The notes beneath the pieces were generated by a model. The model was not told where the DNA came from. It saw nothing but the letters and a program-made list of their open reading frames with translations, and made no database searches. DNA of 64,000 nt, from contig NC_090943.1 in assembly GCF_040807025.1 (NCBI RefSeq), forward strand, positions 136,721,950 through 136,785,949, in the 5' to 3' direction. Shown here one piece after another: positions 1 through 11,735 of this stretch. The position numbers and the translations under genes were made by a program. The first letter of the stretch is position 1; the number at the start of each line of letters is the position of its first letter. Source of the stretch: Struthio camelus. Lineage: Eukaryota > Chordata > Aves > Struthioniformes > Struthionidae.

Positions 1-3000
1 GCATGTGGGAACAAGTAAAGTAAAACACTGTACGGCCCACACCGAGTATACAGTAACAGTCCAAAGAATGTTATCCTAATAACGTTTTGTTGTAAGGCTG
101 TGTAGTAGTTGTATGTGAGACTACTTCCTAAATAGTGCATATAGATTATATTAATAATTATAATATTTGCAACAAGGAGTTTTACTTTTCAGTAGAACAA
201 AGTGCTGCATGGAAGTATATTAATCTTTATATGAATTATTTTTGAATAGACTGTGGAATAAGATTATGTTCCAAACAGTCACAGTTTAAAATCCTGAAAA
301 GGAAGGAATTGTTGTAAATTGTTTTATTCTGAAGCTGTATACTTAATCTTCCTGGCAGATAGGATACTTCATTCTTCCAAGGCTCTATTTTCACTGAATA
401 ATTAGCTGGAGTTACCTACATTTGAACTGATTCCTGAAGTTAGCCTAACTGGATTGAAAATGATAATGCTGAAAAACAGTACATAAATCACTTTGTGGAG
501 CTGGGTTGTTAACTGCATTAGTGTTTAAAAAAAAAAAAAAAAGTTCTTTGACTCACCAGTTTAAATTTGGGGAAAAAAAAAAAAAACCTAGAGAGTTTTA
601 TGTGTGATTAGGATAGGATATTACTCAATTTGTATATATGGCCAATGCAGAAATGAAGAATGTCTCTAAATTCAGCAAGTGGTGTGTGTTGCTCTAAAGG
701 CAGCAAGTGACTCATGTGACTGTCTTAGCAGCTGGGCAGCAAGATTAGAGAGCCACTATGTACACATTCCCTTACTGAGGGGTCCAAGCTATTGCTAAAT
801 GAAGTTGTATTACAGCCAACAACCGAATAACTGGCATAAGAAAATAAAGTAAATAAGTGTGTCATCAGGTTAGTGCCGTACTTATTTTAGACAGTCTTTA
901 AAGTGAAGAAAAAAGCCCTTTTTCAAGATTTGTATTTAGCAGAGTTTTGTCCTTTCTCAAACAGTCTAACGTTATATGTGGTTACATATTAATTGTCCCT
1001 TTAAATATGCAGACTTGTAAAAATCATCCTGAAATGGCTGTTTCTGACACTGCAGGAAAAAATGAAAATGTTAGTGAGTGAAGAATCTTATTCCAAAGAA
1101 TTCATTTATTTGTAGAAGTACTAAAAATATGTTTATGTATCATGAAGTATTTTGATTTGAACTGAAATTGGCAAAGCGTGTACTTGTTGGTCACTTGCTA
1201 ATTTGAAGACTTATTCATGATGTTATTCCTCATGTATTTCCTAATTGTAAGAATTTGTGAAGTTTGTTCCAAATTGTCTTTAAGTTTTCCTGGCATGCCA
1301 GTATGGATTAGTGGAATATGTATTCTTTTTATTTTTTTACCGAGTTTCCCTAATCTAGTTTTTTTTACTCAGATACTTTCCTTTCTTAAGAAAATTGCTG
1401 GACATTCATGAATGTTTTGTCCTTTATATTTACAGCTACAGATAGATATTTAAGCTAGTAGTTAGGAATGTAAACTCAAAACTGTCATCCTGTCAAATAC
1501 CTCTGCAGAAGCGAACTTGGTAAGGACTTTCAATCTAGAGGACCGGAGGACATAAGCTTGCCTGTTGCGATCAAGTAAATTGATACAGAAATCAAGAAGA
1601 CATGAATATGGAGCTCCTTGGTGCTATTTTTAGTGTCAACTTTCAGAGCAGAATTATGCTTTAAAGATGAGAGTGTATTTACTGAAGAGGGGTTTTTATA
1701 TTTAAAAAGACAAGGCAGACGGGAGGTCAAGCCCTTGATAAATTCACTATAGTGAAAGAATACCAGAGGAGTGTGTGTTCCTAGCATTACTCACTGTGTC
1801 CTACTGCCCTCAAAAAGATTAAACAGTTTGTTTTTCTTTTTGTCTGCTTCAGAGTCTCTGGATTTCTACTTTCTCTCTCTTTTGCTGTCTAGTAATGACT
1901 TGTTTCCTATATTGTTAATCTCTTTCATGTTTATTCCAAGTTTGTGCGGCTTTCCTTACTAAGAGTTTTCATTTGTATCTCTAAGATAAAAAGGATAACA
2001 TGAAGCAGGGTTGTCTAAAATTGTGAGTGCATCTGAAAACTACCCTCTCAAAGTGAACCATTATTTTAATAACGTTGTAAAAATATCTTGTTCGTCTGGC
2101 CCTTTTATTTTTGCATGTTTGTATTTCTTAGCAATTAAGTCTCTTATTCGTTAATATTTTGAAATGTTTGATTCGTAGGAATTCTTCCATTTTTTATTTC
2201 ATTTGGTTCACTATTATCTGAGTCTTTCCTCACTACTTTTTAAATATGTATTATTTTCCTATAGCAAGTTGCTTTTCTTTTTTCCTACTCTGCCTTCATC
2301 ATTTTTCAGTCATGCATTACTCATCAGTTGCAAAAGAAAAATGTTTGTGCTCTTATTTCTGCACTGCTTAGCCTGATGGTGCTCTGTGACATAGGAGTAC
2401 TAGGCAACAAAGAGATACTTGTGTATTGATAAGTAGCTTATAGATAAAGCGCTAGCAGATTGTGGCCAAAGATATACCTGCAAAATTTATTGGTCCTGTG
2501 AAACCAGTAACTGCTTGTATGCTTCAGTGGATTTTTGTATGCTGCTCTTAATACTTCTCTTGAATTTAACCAACAGAAACGTCCACCTCCCAAAAAAGCT
2601 CCAGGTCCTGAGTTTTGGTGTCCTGTGTTGTATGTGTCCTGTGTTGTGTGTGACAGCAGTTTCTGGGCTTTGACCTCTCTGGCACAGCGGAGGAGCCCTC
2701 AGCGGCTTGTGCTGAGCTGCTTCCCTTGCTTCTGCAGCACGCTCTGTTTGTTCAGAGCACCTTTTGCATAGCTGGGAGAGTAACACACAGACAGCTGTCC
2801 TGAGAGAATATTTGTGTGAACTGGGACTTTGGCTTGTTTATTTGTTTGTGTGTTTCAGAATTATGCCCCAAATTTTGGAGCCTACAGCTTTTAAGCCACA
2901 AATTTGTGCTGCCGATCCCCACTGAACCAAAGAGGGAAGTGGCTCCTCATGGTTCCCGGGGAGGAATGCTCTTAAGCTACACGTAGCCAAAAGTACAGTA

Positions 3001-5764
3001 TTTTCTTTAATGCATTTGATTTCCAAATGGCGAAAGGAAAACAGCCCAGCAAGATCAGCCAGTAAGAATATCTCATACTTAGCCTCTTTTAAGCTGGCAT
3101 CTTTAAGGAGGGTAGGAATAGGAAAGTATGAAATGAGTGGACAGTATCTTGCTTAATATAGTTCTTTTCTGCCCTGTTCCCCCTGCCACTCCATTCTTCC
3201 GGGGGGAATCAACATTGTGTTTCCGTCCCTGGGCTGTCAGAAAACTGTGGATGTTTTGAAGGAAGCTGAGGCGCTTTTTCTGAGGCTGGTTCTGTCCTGA
3301 AGAGAATTTTGCGAGTGTTTCTGTGGTGGTGTGTGCCACCTGCCCAGTATGTTTTCTTTGACAGGAAGACTTACAACTGAGAAAAGGAAAAAAATGGTTT
3401 GGGAAAAAGTTGGCATCTGTTTTTGAAAAGCTCAGCCTGTGCTCTCTGACAGCATTTCTAAGGGCTGGAGCTGCAATTTCACCACTTTCCTTGCACACCA
3501 GTGGAGATCTGGCAAATGGGTTGAAAGTGAGAAGCTGATCTGAAGAGACTCTTTAGCTCTTCAGTTTCAGCTGTGATTGCCGTATCAGAGCCTTTTAAGG
3601 AGTGATGAGCTTCCCAGTGACAAGACAGAATTGCAGTAGCTGCCTTTGAAAAGAGAGAAATCTTGGTTGTGGTATCCTCTGAGAAAGCAAGCCTTCTGGG
3701 GCAAGCTTAAAAATAAAGGCTAGGAGGGATTGGGACCTAGATATCTGAAGCACTCTTCTCCAGTAACTATAGATACTGTAGTCCTTCACAGGAGGGCAGT
3801 GGACAGGAAGAATGTTTGTTTCTAAGCAGTGATGACTATGTAAGAATAAATAGAACCAAAGGAGGCCTTAGGAGTTGTGTTGCTTTGTTCGTGTCCTTAA
3901 AAAAAAAAGTATCCATTTTTAGGATTCAGTGTACTAGAGCCTGAAAAAGAAAACACAGTAGGCATTTGTCCCCTGACAAGCTTACAGCGTTAAACTTTGA
4001 GAAAAAGAACACAAGAAGCAAGGAAAGGGGGTTGGAGGGGGGGGGGGGGAGAAGAAGCTGAAATACTTGCAGATACATATATGCATATTGTTTAATTTTC
4101 AGTGCTAATTTAACAGCAGTGGCCGACACTAGTGCTCTTGTATCAAATACAAAACCACCTGTCCCTCACGTAGGCAAAGTTGAATTATATTCCTCTCAGT
4201 CATCGCCATGTGCTCTCCTAGGCTATCCTGCTTTTCAGGCCCTAGATCACTGAAGGAAAATACACAGTGGGATGCTAGTTCTCAGAGCTGTATGCGTCCT
4301 GCAGATGGGAGTTCATAAGCCAGTTTGCTGGCCAGAAACTTATACATGGATCTTGACAATGGAACATATTTATACAGAGTTCTGGTATGCTCTCTAGCAT
4401 GTTTGATGTTTTGCCTCAGGCTCTGGATGCTTTGAGAAATCCTGCCCTTCAGCTAGTCTGTACCCTTGTGAAATACCTAGTTGCTTGTACGTTGTTTCTG
4501 GCTCTTGTGATGGTGAGACACTACTTGTCCAGCATACATCATGGCATTTGTACCATAGGCACTTCAATAGCAAAACAGGAGAGCTTGCAGTGCATGTAGA
4601 GGATAAAATGCAGTGTGAAAACAAAGTAAATGGCTCTTGTGTTTTTCTGAGGGTTGTTTTTTAAGAATCAAGTTTCTGTGGCATTTTTCAGGAGAACCTG
4701 TTTTGAGATTACTAGGCCTAGTTTCTCAAAACTATTGTCCTTATAATCCGTTTAGAACACAGCTTTCAGTGACTTCCACTGCAACTGCCTGCATTAAGCA
4801 TTTCAGCATAATTCCTGCTTGTAGACCCATGCCAAGGACCCGGAAAATTAATGGCAGCTTCTGTAGTGTTCAGTTTGAATGACGTAGAGAATCTCTAGTT
4901 GAAGCTGAGAAGAATCCAGTTCTCCAGGGCAGCATTTGGTTATCTGGTGCAAAAGGTTAGTTTCTGAATGAGAAGAGTGGTTGCAGAACAAGCAGCCAAC
5001 AACTGGCCAAGTTTGGGTAGATTACACAGGAATTACAGCTCTGCCACCCTCTCCATCCAATTTCGAGACTCCGTCCTGAAGGACAGAGGTTCAGAACTCT
5101 GCTAGGAAGAAACCACTAGTATTTTTGGACACAGACTAAACTTTTTTTTTTTAAACGTTAGCCTTTATTTTTTGAAATGGCTGTATTTTGAATGAATCAA
5201 AGTAAAGAAGCAAAGCACAGAAGCAGACACTAACTTGTGAAATTTCAGCCCAGGTGATGGCAGTTTGGCAAAGCTGTGAGTTGTCTTATGTAGAAGAGGT
5301 TGTCTTATAATGGCAAGTGTCAGGCAGCAAAACAAAATGTGATAGTACTAATTCTTTCAGTAGTAAAATATTCTGGGTTTCAGTTGGTGTTTGAACCTAC
5401 TGCCAGCAGTGTCAGTTCTTGTGTAAATTAACACAGTAATTATTTTCCTGCTTTAAAATCAAGGGTTGATAGAGAACCATTATCTCCAGGTCTTATCAAT
5501 GCAATTGAGTCCCAAGATGTAAAATACTGTATTTAATCAACTTGATAAATGCTGATCAAATTCTATGCATGTGTGTGTTTTAATAACCGCAGTGGCACTT
5601 GTGTGCATGTCAAGTCCTGTATTCTGTTCCTAATAGTCAAAAAAACAAATGTGTAGTGAAAGACACGGGAGCAGGGCAAGCATGTAGTGATAGTTTTCCC
5701 AGAGTAATTTCCCAGTCTGCAATAATTTGCTGGTTGAGGGTTTCCTGAACCAGACACGGTGTTT
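1..5764. other. Non-coding, AT-rich stretch, no gene seen
   Basis: No open frame here resembles a known protein; all are short and unsupported. A-tracts occur at about 525-541 and 574-587, and a G-run at about 4038-4048. Because the first coding PLAG1 exon lies downstream on the + strand, and PLAG1 in other amniotes has several non-coding 5' exons spread over tens of kilobases, this is most likely PLAG1 5' intron or upstream flank. That placement is inference; no 5' exon was identified. Confidence 0.5.
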
Positions 5765-6232
5765 TTGTGCTTACTAATCCTTAGTGGACTTTTTCCATGA
5801 ACTTTCCCAGTGACCTCTTGAGCCTTTGTAAACTTCTAAGTGTCTAAACACCCTGTCGCAAGAAGTTCCACAGCATGAAGATGTGAAGATCCAGCATCTT
5901 TTCTTCTTGAACCTGCATTCTGGTAATTTCATTTGATGTCTCCAGTTCTTTTATTGGAAGAGGCAGTAACAACCTGTCTGTTCGCCTTCATTTGTCAGTC
6001 TCTACCCGCTTTAATGCAGGTACACTCGCATTTCAGCAGATCTCCCTTATCTACATGTTTGTTGATTCCTTCAAATAACTCGACTTGCTTTGTGGAGCTT
6101 GATTTCCTTTTGCAAAAGCTGAGTTGTCTCTCACTAATATGTCATATTTATTCATTTGTCCCATCCTATTCTTATTAACGTTTCTACTGATTTGCCTGAT
6201 GTAGTTGTCAAGCTTACTGTTCTGTAGTTCTT
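5765..6232 (-). repeat. Old CR1-type LINE fragment, antisense
   Basis: Read on the - strand, the stretch around 5840-5880 matches the CR1 3' segment that encodes the end of ORF2 (the phrase meaning 'gctgtggaacttcttgc' is recognisable). About 5920-6180 matches the preceding ORF2 segment. About 6180-6232 resembles a segment from further upstream in the reverse transcriptase region. The spacing is shorter than in an intact copy, so an internal deletion is likely. It is heavily diverged with no open frame. It abuts a sense CR1 fragment on its right. Confidence 0.7.
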
Positions 6233-6905
6233 AAGTGAATGTTGGGAATTATTAGGAAAGGAATAAAAACAGGCAACGATCCATGGTGTGTCAGTGTTTG
6301 AATACCACAAGTAGTTCTGGTCTTATCTTGTCACAGGAGATATATCTAAAATGGAGAAAATACAGGACAAGGTGATAAATGTGATCAAAGTAGTGAAACA
6401 GTTTCCATTGAAGAAGGGCCTAAGTAGTCTTATACCTTTCAGCCTGGAAAAGAGACTACAAAGGGAAAATTCATACGAGTTTCATATTGTAGACAGATGA
6501 TCATAGAGGAATCACGAGTGATACAGATGGGATGAATGAGGAACGAAACCTTTCGCTGAGGGGAGGGAGAAATAGCAGGTGACAGGTTTGAAACAAGCTA
6601 AAAGAAAGTGGTTATTAATAAAACGTGTAGCAAAGCTGTGGAGCTCCTTGCCATGGGGTGTTGCAGGTGAAAATGTTTACATGGGCACAAAAAGAGATTG
6701 GACAAATTAGTAGAGAAGAAATCCTTTGAGGGCTGTTAAATCCATCTGGCTCAGGAAATGTCTAAACCACAAATGGTGATACTTCCCCCAAAATTCCACG
6801 TGCTTGCCTTGTCCTATGCTACTTCCTTGTGATCTGCTGCTGGCTTGCTGGAGCGAGGATGCTGGGTGGATGGACTTCTGGTCTGCCCCAGTGGGACCAT
6901 TGCTG
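6233..6905 (+). repeat. Old CR1-type LINE 3' fragment, sense
   Basis: Starting near 6235 the sequence follows the 3' third of a CR1 ORF2 in sense orientation. Recognisable parts are the segment leading to the 'HLEYC'-type motif region (about 6235-6320), the 'cagcctggaaaagagac' segment at about 6441-6457, the 'gctgtggagctccttgcca' segment near 6634, and the 'agagattggacaaatt' segment near 6692. It ends near 6905 with the short 3' tail in which the copy describes a 'gatgctgggtggatgga'-like motif. It carries stops in all frames and is a dead copy. Confidence 0.8.
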
Positions 6906-9900
6906 TGGTCTGAGGAGAAGTCAGGGACGCAGAACTGGGCTCAATCGCTGCCACTGAACCAAATGTCTGGCTGTCATAGGCAACCATATCTGTCTGTTTG
7001 TAAACTTGCATAGATCCACTTGCAAACTAGTTACATTTTTCTACTCTTCACATCCCTATCTTTTGGCATGTGCACTTAAAAGCAAAGTTTTTTTGGTTTG
7101 CAGCCCTTTTAATTTCCAGCCTAAACTTACTCATAGTAAACTTGCATGTTTTTCTTTATGCTGACCCTGCTAGTTTCCTCTCTGGTATTAAGACCTTTTG
7201 TGACTTTTGTCTGCTGTATTGTTGTGATACACCAAATAAATCTTTTGTGAATATGTATTACCAGATTTATACAGGGTGTGCTCAGCAAGATCTCGCTAGT
7301 CTGCGATAATGGCATCTCTGTGTTCTTTTCTGCCTTGGAAATAGTTGCTTTTTTGAATCATCGTATTTTCTTCTTTTCTCAGCCAGCTTTCGTTAGTGGC
7401 TTATATTAGCTGCTCATAGGATGATTATACACAGATTTTCTCCTTCTCTGTTGCTTCCAACTGGTGATTCCTCACCTTTCAGCAGAAGTTATTGTCTCTG
7501 CCCTGTCCCTTGTTGTTACTTTCCGTCCCATTTCTGTTGCAGCCGTCCTTGGCATTTGTCAGTTTTTCCTGTAGGTTGTTTCAGTCTGTGCCGTACTGCT
7601 GATGCCTCCTAGTTTTGTATTTTCCATAGATTTTTGTACTGTTCTCTTAAGGGCATAAAAAAAATCTTAAATGAAAATACTGAATCAAAAAAACCTGAAG
7701 ACTGATCTTGGCAAAATTCCAAAAATAACATCCTTCCACCTTTCAGAAAGAAATCTGTTCTCATCTCCTTTTGAGCTGCTGCTTTTCCTGCTTTGTGGTT
7801 CTTGAACTAACCCCTGTCATCTCAGCTCGACAAACTACTTCTCATGTGGTAGTATATCACATTTCTTACTGAGTTAGCTGTTGCCCTGCTTTTGTCTAAA
7901 GAATATGTTGTCATGTCAAAGAAAGGCGTTAGATGTTTGACACGGTTCAACTTCTAAAAATCATTTATGTTTTATTCTGTTTCCTCTTTACCTTCATGTT
8001 TTCATCCTTCCATGCTTTTGTTCTCTAAGCCTTAGGCCATGCTATCGTAATGTAAGGTATGTCCAGATCACTTTTCCCCACGTTTCTTTAATATTAAAAT
8101 GGGGCAAAATATTTTTTTGGATTTGATGCTGTTCTGAGACGCTTCGGTCTCATCACATGACAGCTGTGCTTCCTGTTAAATCAGAAGATAGTTCTAGTAT
8201 TTAAATATGAAAGGTAACGGTAAATAGGTATACTAGATGGGTGGAAGTTTTTACTTGTTTTTATTCCTTTTGAGAGTCCCCTGTGTTGGTCTGTGTGGTT
8301 TATCAGCTGCCTCTGTTGCAGAAGACTGTAAGCATCTGTGTTATTTTAATTGCTGTGGGAGCGCTGAATTGAAACAGTTGCCCACTGCATCTCTTTGCTG
8401 TTAGTAATTGTTAATCATAGGTATGTGGCAGACTCGGTTCTGACCAAGCTTATTTTATTCAATAAAATATATGTGCCTCTGATAACATGAGGTTAGTCAT
8501 TTAACGCTGCCATCCCTGGTAAGGTGAGGGCATCTTGCAGTGCCGTGACGCTCTGCAATGGTTAGTCCGCGGTGCTCGCTCTGCTCTGCAAGGACTGTAC
8601 CCTTGCCCTGCTCTCAGCTGTTGTGTTCACGAGCCAGAAGCGATGCCAAGTCTGTTTCTGTTTAAGTTTAACAGGTACTAACGTTTCTGCTGTTCCTGAC
8701 ACTGGAGTGACAGGCAATGTGGTCAATGACAAGAGACGGTAGGAAATCGTAGGTGCGGTTTCTTGGTAATTTACGCTTTGAGTTAGGGCTGCAGTAGGCC
8801 CTGCTCTTCCCTTCACCCGCGATGGCTCTTCTCTCCCTCTTCTCTCGTGCTGGCACCAGGCCACTTCAAAGACCTAAGCTGCGTGAAAACAAACTGCCTT
8901 TTTTGTAGCGTTAACTCTTGACTGCTTCAGCTCTCCAGCCGGGTACACTGTGTGGTCAGACGAGTGCCGGTGTAAGAAGCAAAGGAAGGAGAGGGGAAGC
9001 ACTGGAGCTTGGTTTAAACTGAACGTGGAAGCACCTCCAAAATAACTGCGCTTCTGTCAGCCCGTGCTCTGGGCTGATAGATGTGTCCGCGCCCAATCCA
9101 AAAGCCTTAGCCGAAGTGCTACGCCAGAGGTAGCGCACCCTGCTGCAGAGCTGGTTGTAGTCGGTTGACCCTGCTTTCACTGCAGAGCCCAGCCTGCAGC
9201 TGAGCGGTAGTAGCTTGTACCCAGACAGCCTGGGGTGGTGGCACCGCACGTTTGCCTCTGCCCAGCAGTTGACCTACAGTAAACAGGACACTCACTTCAG
9301 GTGAAGTTAGCTAGTTGTGGAGATAGCTGCTTTTGCTTTTTGCTTTGGGGACTGGATCCAGAGAGGAGAAAGTAACTGCTGAAGCCACTGGCAAAGCGAG
9401 CTATCGAATCCGATGAGAAATCAGATGATGGTAACTGCCAGCAATTACCTGTGCCGTATCTAGATCTTGCTGAGCGATTCTACAGTGTTTAAAGGAAAAA
9501 AAAATAGCGTGGTCTCACAGTGCTGGTTTCTGTGGCCCTGTAATTAAAGTGAAGCGTAAATTTGAGCCGTCTTCTTTGCAAGTGCAAGATTTTGAGGAAG
9601 AACTCTAAAGTTTTTGTGACAACTGTGGTAGCAGCGAGACTGAAATGCACGTGGCTGACCTTTTCTGAGCTCCTGTTTGGGAGACAGACTCCTCTGAAAG
9701 CACCTCCCTGCTTTGGTAAGCTGATGATTTCAGAAAGGGACATGTTGAAATCATCAGCCTTTTTGTACCTGTTCTTGTCAGCATCGAGCCTTTTTTCTTA
9801 GCCGTTCCATCCCATAATCTGAACTCTTTTGGATCAGTTTGTACCCATCCCGCTAGCAGATGTTTCCCCCCAGCACTAGTCATGGTTGCAGCTTGGGCTA

Positions 9901-11649
9901 ATTGGCTGTGCTGGGAGAAAACAGTATGTTTGGGGGCGCTAGCGGAAGATTATCATCACTACAGGCCAGAAATGAGGGAGTTGTGTGTGGTCAGTAATAC
10001 GTAGCAAGTGTGGTTTAGTAAGACGAGCTTCCAGCTCTCTCTGCAGGAGAAGGGGAGGCATACCTTTCTTTCCTTCTGCAGACTTCTGTGATATGATAGG
10101 GGGCAGGAAAGAAATACAGTTTCTGCAGCCAAGTTTCTGTGTGTTACTTTCTCATGTGTTCTTTATGATAGAAGGCTTGGGTGGGTGCCGTGCTGTCAGA
10201 CTTTGTTATCCAGTATTAGCTCTTCATGCATCCTTACCTCGTGTTCACAATTCTTGCAAGTATTTTTTTTTTTTTCTCCTGAGGAATGTTTGTTTGTGTG
10301 CTTACGCACGCTGGTAGCATGGGCATGAGTCTCCACATCTCCCTCGCCTGCCCTCTGCTATTCAGAGGTATGTACGCAGGACAGTTGCAGTCTGAAATTT
10401 GCAGTTGTAACATTATCTGTTGCGAGTTAAAAATCCTACTCGAGCAAGTGGTGTACGTCGCACCAGATCTACTTCAGATAAGTCTGTCTATTATTGTGTG
10501 CAAGTTTGACCGAGTTTTTTAAAGGATTAGTGGACACTTTATTGTAAGAGATTGGTTAGTGGCAGTAAATAAGGCTGCCAGTGAAAATCTTCTGTACGAG
10601 TCCAATTGCAAAGATCTTGCATTAAAATTTATCCAGTTGTTCAGCTTTTCTTAACAGAAAGTTCACAGGTCATAGAAACAAGTGCTATATGAAATTTCAA
10701 ACTTGGTGGTAACGTGCTTTTAAAGCAAAATGGTAACATACCCTGTTTTAGAAGGCAATGCAATTATTTATTTACTGTTGTGTGCTGTCAAGATATGCCC
10801 TATTAGTTTTTATTCATCAGTATACTGAACTGCTTGAGTTTTTGTTTTGTTTATTTTTATCTGTAGAAGCCAGGACAGTCTTCTGAGGATTTCGTTACCT
10901 TTTTTTCTGGATGCTTTTGGTTTCTAGATTCATTTTATTTTCTTTTTTCCTAAGCAAAAGTGACCATAACCAGCTTGTAAATAATCCTCTCTGTATTCAA
11001 ATATGTTGAACAGTGAGTGTTGCCTTGCACGTTAAAACTGCTGCCTTGCTTCTGCTTTGCTTCACTTGTCTTTTTAGGCCCTCTCCTCTTCTTCGCAGTG
11101 TTCTCTGACGTTGTTATCTGCCAAATAAAACAGTGGGGTGGCGGGGGGAAAGAGGTTTCTTTCTTATAATTGTCCAATTAAGAGAGCCTTGTTGTTCATA
11201 ATCTGCTTATGATTCATCCATGCTTCCTGTTCCTTACTCTTCTGTTGCCCCTATCCCCTTGTCTCCTCATCTTCATCCCCATCCTCCTGCCTCCACAATC
11301 TTTGTTTGATTTTGGAAGAAGCTGGCAGGGGTGGTTAGCTGCCAGAAGAGCTCGGTTATTACTTACACAGGGAAACTTCATCCTGTCCAACAGGTATGCT
11401 ATTCGTAGCCTTGAGGGGTATATCTAAAGGGCACAGAGCTTCCACTCAAAATTTAAGTAGATTAGATTATGTGTACATATTTGTTGTGACTTGGCAGGTA
11501 TCCCAGTGCCCGAGGTCTTAAAACATATACTCGGCTATACTCAAGGCAAGCTCGACTGCCTGTTTCAAAAGATGCTCTGGAGAGATGGGAGGTTGCTACC
11601 TGGAGTTCACAAAAGTGTTATCCTCCATAGATCTGATATGACAGAGGAA
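6906..11649. other. Non-coding stretch, no gene seen
   Basis: No frame has recognisable protein homology. The segment about 8540-9260 is somewhat richer in G+C than its surroundings and holds short overlapping open frames on the - strand (8562-8864 and 8956-9249), but these have no known domain and no clear splice context. Probably PLAG1 intron or upstream flank. Confidence 0.45.
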
Positions 11650-11735
11650 TTGCGACTACTGTTCTGTCTAGTCCTGTATGTTGTCTCAATATTAGCTGCT
11701 ATCAGATGCTTCAGTAGTCAGTGTGACTATAAGGT
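11650..11735 (-). repeat. Possible CR1 3'-end remnant, antisense
   Basis: About 11655-11720 resembles, in reverse orientation, the terminal part of old amniote CR1 copies ('ctagtcctgtatgttgtctc' followed by a 'cagatgcttcagtag' motif). It is short and diverged. It lies inside a 142-codon open frame (11491-11919) that lacks an ATG start, so that frame is not a gene. Confidence 0.45.
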
